Source: Candidatus Wallbacteria bacterium
Lineage (GTDB): Bacteria > Muiribacteriota > UBA6191 > JACPRK01
NCBI GenBank assembly: GCA_016190005.1
Contig: JACPRK010000200.1
Span: 1-56,442 of the forward strand
DNA: 56,442 nucleotides
Direction of reading: 5' to 3'
Shown: piece by piece, positions 51,937-56,442 of the stretch
Numbering within the stretch: position 1 is the first letter of the stretch
Layout of the letters: every line of letters begins with the position of its first letter
Translations under genes and position numbers: made by a program
The notes under the pieces: model-generated
The model's database searches: none
The model's input: the letters and a program-made list of their open reading frames with translations, nothing else
Told to the model about the DNA's origin: nothing

Positions 51937-53595
51937 ATGCGGGGCGATGGGAAGGAAGCCACGACAGTGAGACCGGCGCCAGTCCAAAGCGCGCGCGTCC
52001 GGCCGCCTCGAGGGGCGACCACCGCACCGAGACGGCTGACGGATGCTGCCGACCTGGAGCCGTACCTGCACGACGAGGCCCACTTCCCGGGCGGCCACAC
52101 GCCGGGTGTCTTCCTGCCTGCAGACGAGGGCCAGGTGGCGCGGGCGCTCTCGGAGGCGACGGCCGTGCTGCCGGTCGGAGCGCGCTCGTCGCTGACGGGC
52201 GGAGCCACGCCCTTTGGCGCCTGGGTGCTCTCGCTGGAGCAGCTGGCGCGCCTGGAGCCACCGGCCAAGAGCAGCGTGCTAGCGGGCGCGGGAGTCTCGT
52301 TGACACTGCTGCAATCGCACCTGGCCGGCTTCGGGTTCTGGTACCCGCCGGTCCCGACCTTCACGGGCGCCCTGGTTGGCGGCGTCGTCTCCACGAACGC
52401 CGCAGGCGCGGCGACCTTCAAGTACGGTACGACGCGCGACTGGGTTCAGGGGCTCACGGTGATGCTGGCCTCGGGGGGGGTGCTCGAGCTGGAGCGCGGC
52501 GCCGTCTGCGCCCACCCGGAGGGCTACTTCGAGCTGGAGGACCTCGGTCGTCCGATGGTCCGCGTGCCTGTCCCCCGCTACCGCATGCCGGACGTGCCCA
52601 AGCGCTCGGCCGGTTACCACACCGAGCCCGGGATGGACCTGATCGACCTCTTTGTCGGCTCGGAGGGGACGCTGGCGATCGTGCTGGAAGCTCGGCTGCG
52701 CATCCTCCCCAGGCCCGCGGCCACGCTGACGGCGCTGGTGGTGCTCGAGAGCGACGCGCTGGCCTTCGAGCTCACGGCCGCACTGCGCGAGGCCTCGCTC
52801 GCCACGCGCCGGCTAGGCGACCCGCAGGGGATCGACGTGTGCGCCATCGAGGCGGTGGACGCCCGCTGCCTCGAGATCCTCCGCGAGGACGGCGCCGACA
52901 GAGCCTGCGGCGTGGAGCTTCGCCCGGGCGATGGCGCGGCGCTTCTGCTCCAAGCCGAGCTCCCGGCGGCGCTCGACGAGGCCCAGGCCTGCGACCAGAT
53001 CGGCCGTTTCGAGGACTCGGATGCTCCAGACACTCCTTTGGTCCGGCTCTGCCGGCTGCTGGCCTCGCGGGGCGCCCTGGATCGGATGAGCGTGGCCCTG
53101 CCGGGCGACACGGCACGCGCGGCGCAGCTCTTCGCTCTGCGCGAGGCGGTCCCGGTCGGCGTGAACCGCCGCATCGGTCAGGCCCAGCGGGAGCGTCACC
53201 CGGCCATCCAGAAGGTCGCCGCCGACATGATCGTCCCCTTCGACCGCTTTCCGGAGATGATGCGCCTCTACCGGGACGCGTTCGGCCGGCGCGGGCTCGA
53301 CCACGCCATCTGGGGCCACATCTCCGACGGCAACGTCCACCCGAACGTGCTGCCACGTTCGATCGAAGAGGTGGCGGCGGGAAAGGAAGCGATCCTGGAG
53401 CTGGGACGAGAGCTTGCGCGCCTGGGCGGCTGCCCGCTCTCCGAACACGGCACGGGCCGCAATCCGGTGAAGCAGGCGCTGCTTGCGCAGCTCTACGGCG
53501 CCGAGGGCATTGACGCAATGCGTCAAGTGAAGCGCGCGCTCGACCCTGGGGGTAAGCTCGCCCCGGGGGTGCTCTTCCCCGTCGCCGGTCCCTAG
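51937..53595 (+). CDS. FAD-linked oxidase, GlcD/D-lactate dehydrogenase type
   Basis: 552 residues; ATG at 51937 has GAGG five bases upstream (a GTG at 51967 is an alternative). The vanillyl-alcohol-oxidase-type FAD domain shows LPVGARSSLTGGATPFG (the diphosphate loop), FTGALVGGVVSTNAAGAATFKYGTTRDWV and FVGSEGTLAIVLEARLRI. The C-terminal cap ends with WGHISDGNVHPNV, LGGCPLSEHGTG and MRQVKRALDPGGKLAPGVLFP, as in GlcD. It oxidises D-2-hydroxy acids such as lactate or glycolate. D-lactate is released by MurQ, so wall salvage could supply its substrate (inference). Its stop overlaps the stop of the histidine kinase on the other strand by four bases. Confidence 0.9.
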   Translation: MRGDGKEATTVRPAPVQSARVRPPRGATTAPRRLTDAADLEPYLHDEAHFPGGHTPGVFLPADEGQVARALSEATAVLPVGARSSLTGGATPFGAWVLSLEQLARLEPPAKSSVLAGAGVSLTLLQSHLAGFGFWYPPVPTFTGALVGGVVSTNAAGAATFKYGTTRDWVQGLTVMLASGGVLELERGAVCAHPEGYFELEDLGRPMVRVPVPRYRMPDVPKRSAGYHTEPGMDLIDLFVGSEGTLAIVLEARLRILPRPAATLTALVVLESDALAFELTAALREASLATRRLGDPQGIDVCAIEAVDARCLEILREDGADRACGVELRPGDGAALLLQAELPAALDEAQACDQIGRFEDSDAPDTPLVRLCRLLASRGALDRMSVALPGDTARAAQLFALREAVPVGVNRRIGQAQRERHPAIQKVAADMIVPFDRFPEMMRLYRDAFGRRGLDHAIWGHISDGNVHPNVLPRSIEEVAAGKEAILELGRELARLGGCPLSEHGTGRNPVKQALLAQLYGAEGIDAMRQVKRALDPGGKLAPGVLFPVAGP

Positions 53596-55601
53596 CCGGC
53601 AGCGGGCTTCCTCTTGGCCAGCAGTGCCTCGTTGACCTTCCCGACGATCTCGCTCCTGCTGTAAGGCTTCTCCAGGAGCTCCATGCCTTTCTCCTCGACG
53701 CGAGAGCGCGTGCGCGGGTTGGCCGTATCGCCGCTCAAGAACAGGATGCTCGAGAACTTCTCGGCGTGGTCCCGGCTGGCTGCCTCCAAGAATCCAAAAC
53801 CGTCCAGCCCGGGCATCTTGAGATCGCAGAGCACCAGGTCGAACCGCTCGCCGCCGGCCAGGAGCTCTAGCGCCTCCTGAGCGCCGCCGGTGGTGCGGCA
53901 GTCGTGGCCGGCGTCCGCCAGCATCTTCCCGAGCTGCGCGGCGATCTCGGGCTCGTCGTCGATGACGAGCACCTTGCTCCGTGGGGCGACGGGCGCCGGC
54001 GCATCCGAGACGGGTACGTCGATCTGGACGCGCACGATCGGCAGGCGAATGCGGAAGGTGGTTCCCTTGCCGGGTTCGCTCTCCAGCTCCATCCTGCCAC
54101 CCATGTCCTCGACGATGCCCTTGCAGATCGAGAGCCCCAGCCCAGTCCCGCGACCGGGCGCCTTCGTGGTGAAAAAGGGCGACATGACTCGCTCTCTGAG
54201 CGCCGCCGGAATCCCCGGTCCGTCGTCGGAAACGCTGGCCACGAGCCAGCCGTCGTCCTGCCGCGCCGAGAGCGTGATCTTGCCGGGCCGTCGCAGCTCG
54301 GCGATGGCGTCGTGGGCGTTGTTCACCAGGTTGAGGAAAACCTGCTGCAGCTTGTGCTCGTCCATCATCGTCATCGGGAGATTCAGACCGCAGTCCAGCT
54401 CGCCCGAGATGTTGTCCACCATCAGCTGGTGACGCTTGAGCTCCAGCACGGCGGCCATCGGGTCCCGCACGCTCTTGTAGACGCGCTCCTCCTTGTGCCG
54501 TCGCACGAAGCTCAGCAGATTCCGCACGACCTTCTGGCACCGCATCGTGTTGGTGCGGATCATCTCGATGGTCTGCTTTAGCGCGCCGTCGGCCGATTCG
54601 TCTTCCAGCGCCAGCTCCGAGTAGCCGGCCAGGATCGCGAGCGGGTTGTTCAGCTCGTGCGCCACGCTCCCGATGAGCTGACCTACTGCCGAGAGCTTCT
54701 CGGTCTCGACCAGCTGCGCCTGCAGCGCTTTCTGCTCGGCGATGTCCTGCAAGAGCTGCAGGTGCCCCGTCACGACGCCGTCGTCGCTCGTGAGCAGGTA
54801 GGCGCTGACCAGGAACGGCCGCTGCTGGCCGGAGGCCATCGTCAGGGAGAGCTCCGCCTGGGCCACCGTCAGATCGCCCGGGGCAAGTCTGTCGTGCGGC
54901 CAGCGGGAGTATTCGGCGTAGTTGACGTGGAGCACGACGCGGCTGTCACGGCCGACCAGGCTCTCGCCGGGCCCGAACCAGTGATTGTAGATTCCGTTGG
55001 TCCAGCGGATCGTGCCGTCGGCTTCCACGATGGCCAGGGCTGCGCGAATGCCCTGAACGACGGTCTGGAGCTTCTGCTTCTCTTGCGAGAGCTCCGCGTT
55101 GAGCTGCCGGATGACGCGCGCGGTGTCCGACTCCTCGATCAGCGCCGACAGGTTCGACTCGCGCCGCATCGTGACGAGAATGGCCAGCGCGCCCACGCCC
55201 AGCAGGACATTCGGCAGGGCCATCGCCAGGGGGTGCTGCTGGGCGATGCGGTAGACCTGTCCGCCCAAGAGGACGCCGTGCTCGCTGGCCAGCATCAATC
55301 CCGCGTGCGCGCTGCCCAGCACCAGCGCCACGGTCAGCAAGGTCAAGAGGAAGAGCACGCTGGCAGCCCCTTCGTTGCCCTTGCCGCGCTCCTCGGCGTA
55401 ACGGCGCGACGTCACGATGTAGGCCGTGATCCAGAGCCAGAGGTTCACGAAGTGGACACAGAGCAGACCTTCCCAGGGAAAGCGCGTCGTCGGAGCTAGC
55501 GCCAGACCGACGACCAACGCCGCCAACGCTGTCGCGCCCAGGATGGTGAACAACTTTTCCAAGATGACTCCCTGCTGGAATCCGACCGTGCCTCTCCCCA
55601 T
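53592..55601 (-). CDS. Hybrid sensor histidine kinase with receiver domain
   Basis: 669 residues. Four or so N-terminal membrane helices (LFTILGATALAALVVGLAL, SVLFLLTLLTVALVLG, NVLLGVGALAILVTM) precede a coiled coil and a PAS domain (180-290). The HisKA box VAHELNNPLA holds His315; the ATPase part has LVNNAHDAIAELRR, SDDGPGIP and GTGLGLSICKGIVEDMGG. After a linker a receiver domain begins with VLVIDDEPEIAA and has its acceptor Asp in LVLCDLKMPG. The stimulus is unknown. A TATAAT box at 55641-55636 with a weak TTTACG lies 35 bases upstream. It is convergent with the FAD oxidase, and the stops overlap. Confidence 0.93.
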   Translation of the reverse strand: MGRGTVGFQQGVILEKLFTILGATALAALVVGLALAPTTRFPWEGLLCVHFVNLWLWITAYIVTSRRYAEERGKGNEGAASVLFLLTLLTVALVLGSAHAGLMLASEHGVLLGGQVYRIAQQHPLAMALPNVLLGVGALAILVTMRRESNLSALIEESDTARVIRQLNAELSQEKQKLQTVVQGIRAALAIVEADGTIRWTNGIYNHWFGPGESLVGRDSRVVLHVNYAEYSRWPHDRLAPGDLTVAQAELSLTMASGQQRPFLVSAYLLTSDDGVVTGHLQLLQDIAEQKALQAQLVETEKLSAVGQLIGSVAHELNNPLAILAGYSELALEDESADGALKQTIEMIRTNTMRCQKVVRNLLSFVRRHKEERVYKSVRDPMAAVLELKRHQLMVDNISGELDCGLNLPMTMMDEHKLQQVFLNLVNNAHDAIAELRRPGKITLSARQDDGWLVASVSDDGPGIPAALRERVMSPFFTTKAPGRGTGLGLSICKGIVEDMGGRMELESEPGKGTTFRIRLPIVRVQIDVPVSDAPAPVAPRSKVLVIDDEPEIAAQLGKMLADAGHDCRTTGGAQEALELLAGGERFDLVLCDLKMPGLDGFGFLEAASRDHAEKFSSILFLSGDTANPRTRSRVEEKGMELLEKPYSRSEIVGKVNEALLAKRKPAAG

Positions 55602-55671
55602 CGGGGTGTGCCCGGCGGTCAGCCCCTAACTTGAGATTATAGCGCCCCGGCTGGACCGTAAAGGGCCCCGT

Positions 55672-56280
55672 TCAAGGCGCCCAGACCGCGCGGCCCAGCT
55701 CCGTCCGCCAGCTCCAGCCCTCCCGCTTGCGCGTGGCCGACCGAAGCTTGCCGGCCGTGACGAACTCCCGGGCCTGGCCTGGCTCTACCAGCTTCACCTC
55801 CCCCGTGCAGGTGCCGGCCCGGTTGCCGTCCGGGTCGCGGAAGATGGTCAGGATCTCCGCATGCAAGAGCGCCCGTCCCGAAGAGTTCGTCAGCTCGCCT
55901 CGCACCTCGACCCCGTCGAGCACGGGGGTCATCTCCCGATCGGTGAAGCTGATCTGGCGGCGCAGCTCCTCCTCTCCCTCCGCGCGCCTGACCAAGCTGG
56001 CCGCCGCCGACGGTGCGGACGGCTCCGGCCGCACCCAGACATAGAACGCGTAGAGCAGGAAGAACCCGACGATGATCCCTCCCGCCGCGTCGCGCCAGTC
56101 GATGAACTTCGCCTCGGAACGCCGCCGCTTCTCGCGCCGTATCGCACGCGCGGTCTCGAGCGCCCGGCGAATGGCCAGCTGTTCCACCCCGAGCTTGGTG
56201 GAAAGGAAGCCCTTGCCACAACAAGGACACTTGCGTGCCTCGTCCGGCAGGTCGGCGCTGCACTGCGGACAGACGGACAC
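55672..56280 (-). CDS. Zinc-ribbon membrane protein with extracytoplasmic beta domain
   Basis: 202 residues from a GTG start. A four-Cys zinc ribbon (CPQCSADLPDEARKCPCCGKGF, residues 4-25) is followed by a basic helix and one membrane segment (GGIIVGFFLLYAFYVWV, about 68-84). The outer part (EMTPVLDGVEVRGELTNSSGRALLHAEILTIFRD) matches the FxLYD-type beta-sandwich that often follows zinc-ribbon-plus-helix N-termini. Function unknown. It is upstream of the histidine kinase on the same strand with 70 bases between, so co-expression is possible but the kinase has its own -10 box. Confidence 0.7.
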   Translation of the reverse strand: MSVCPQCSADLPDEARKCPCCGKGFLSTKLGVEQLAIRRALETARAIRREKRRRSEAKFIDWRDAAGGIIVGFFLLYAFYVWVRPEPSAPSAAASLVRRAEGEEELRRQISFTDREMTPVLDGVEVRGELTNSSGRALLHAEILTIFRDPDGNRAGTCTGEVKLVEPGQAREFVTAGKLRSATRKREGWSWRTELGRAVWAP

Positions 56281-56347
56281 TATCCCCTTCCATAGCGCAC
56301 CGCTTCGCCGCCCGCAACCCGTGATGGGCGTGAGGCTTGAGAAGTGA

Positions 56348-56442
<95 letters not shown>

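Overview
The window is 56.4 kb of G+C-rich DNA. It codes densely for a diderm bacterium: ftsZ, peptidoglycan salvage genes, envelope glycosyltransferases, a SpoIID-like protein and many secreted proteins. Hand-sampled lines are about 65-70% G+C on the right and about 50-60% in parts of the left 12 kb. The gene set and the heptanucleotide repeat arrays would suit Acidobacteriota or a similar high-G+C diderm phylum, but the sequence does not prove a phylum. No rRNA, tRNA, CRISPR array or intact insertion sequence was seen.

Left region (1-11.8 kb) looks like an accessory island. It holds an asparagine-synthetase-like enzyme lacking its glutaminase cysteine, two HprK-like kinases, a sulfotransferase and a PqqD-like peptide-recognition protein. 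Between the kinases lies an opposite-strand operon of three phage-tail-collar-like proteins and a GNAT acetyltransferase. This resembles a lasso-peptide or other RiPP pathway, but no precursor peptide or B2-type protease is visible. Next come a class 3 lipase, a MACPF pore-forming protein and an EEP-fold nuclease/phosphatase.

From 11.9 to 13.9 kb is a gene graveyard: remnants of an IS91-like transposase, a DegT-type aminotransferase, an Lgt-like protein and an NtrC-type regulator, with one palindromic repeat. From 14.1 to 24.6 kb runs one giant secreted protein of about 3,497 residues, built from PKD/PPC/Ig-like modules and four formylglycine-generating-enzyme-like modules.

The centre (24.8-33.5 kb) has a polysaccharide flippase, a glycosyltransferase, a three-gene ABC-2 exporter and a membrane glycosyltransferase fused to PA14 and beta-propeller parts. 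From 33.6 to 41.5 kb is a cell-wall sugar salvage operon: sugar permease, BadF/NagK-type kinase, MurQ, SpoIID-like protein, NamZ and NagZ. It is followed by Pcm and two envelope glycosyltransferase genes.

The right region (43.8-56.4 kb) has a proline-rich cytochrome-like protein, ftsZ, a GT39-like enzyme, and a two-gene encapsulin locus whose cargo carries a C-terminal loading peptide. Then come a DTW-domain tRNA-modifying protein with a HEAT-like protein, a secreted protein with a possible small RNA upstream, a GlcD-type FAD oxidase, a hybrid histidine kinase and a zinc-ribbon membrane protein. Two families of heptanucleotide arrays, often arranged as inverted pairs, punctuate gene ends here. 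Several genes have a -10 box only 4-9 bases before the ATG, which points to leaderless transcripts.
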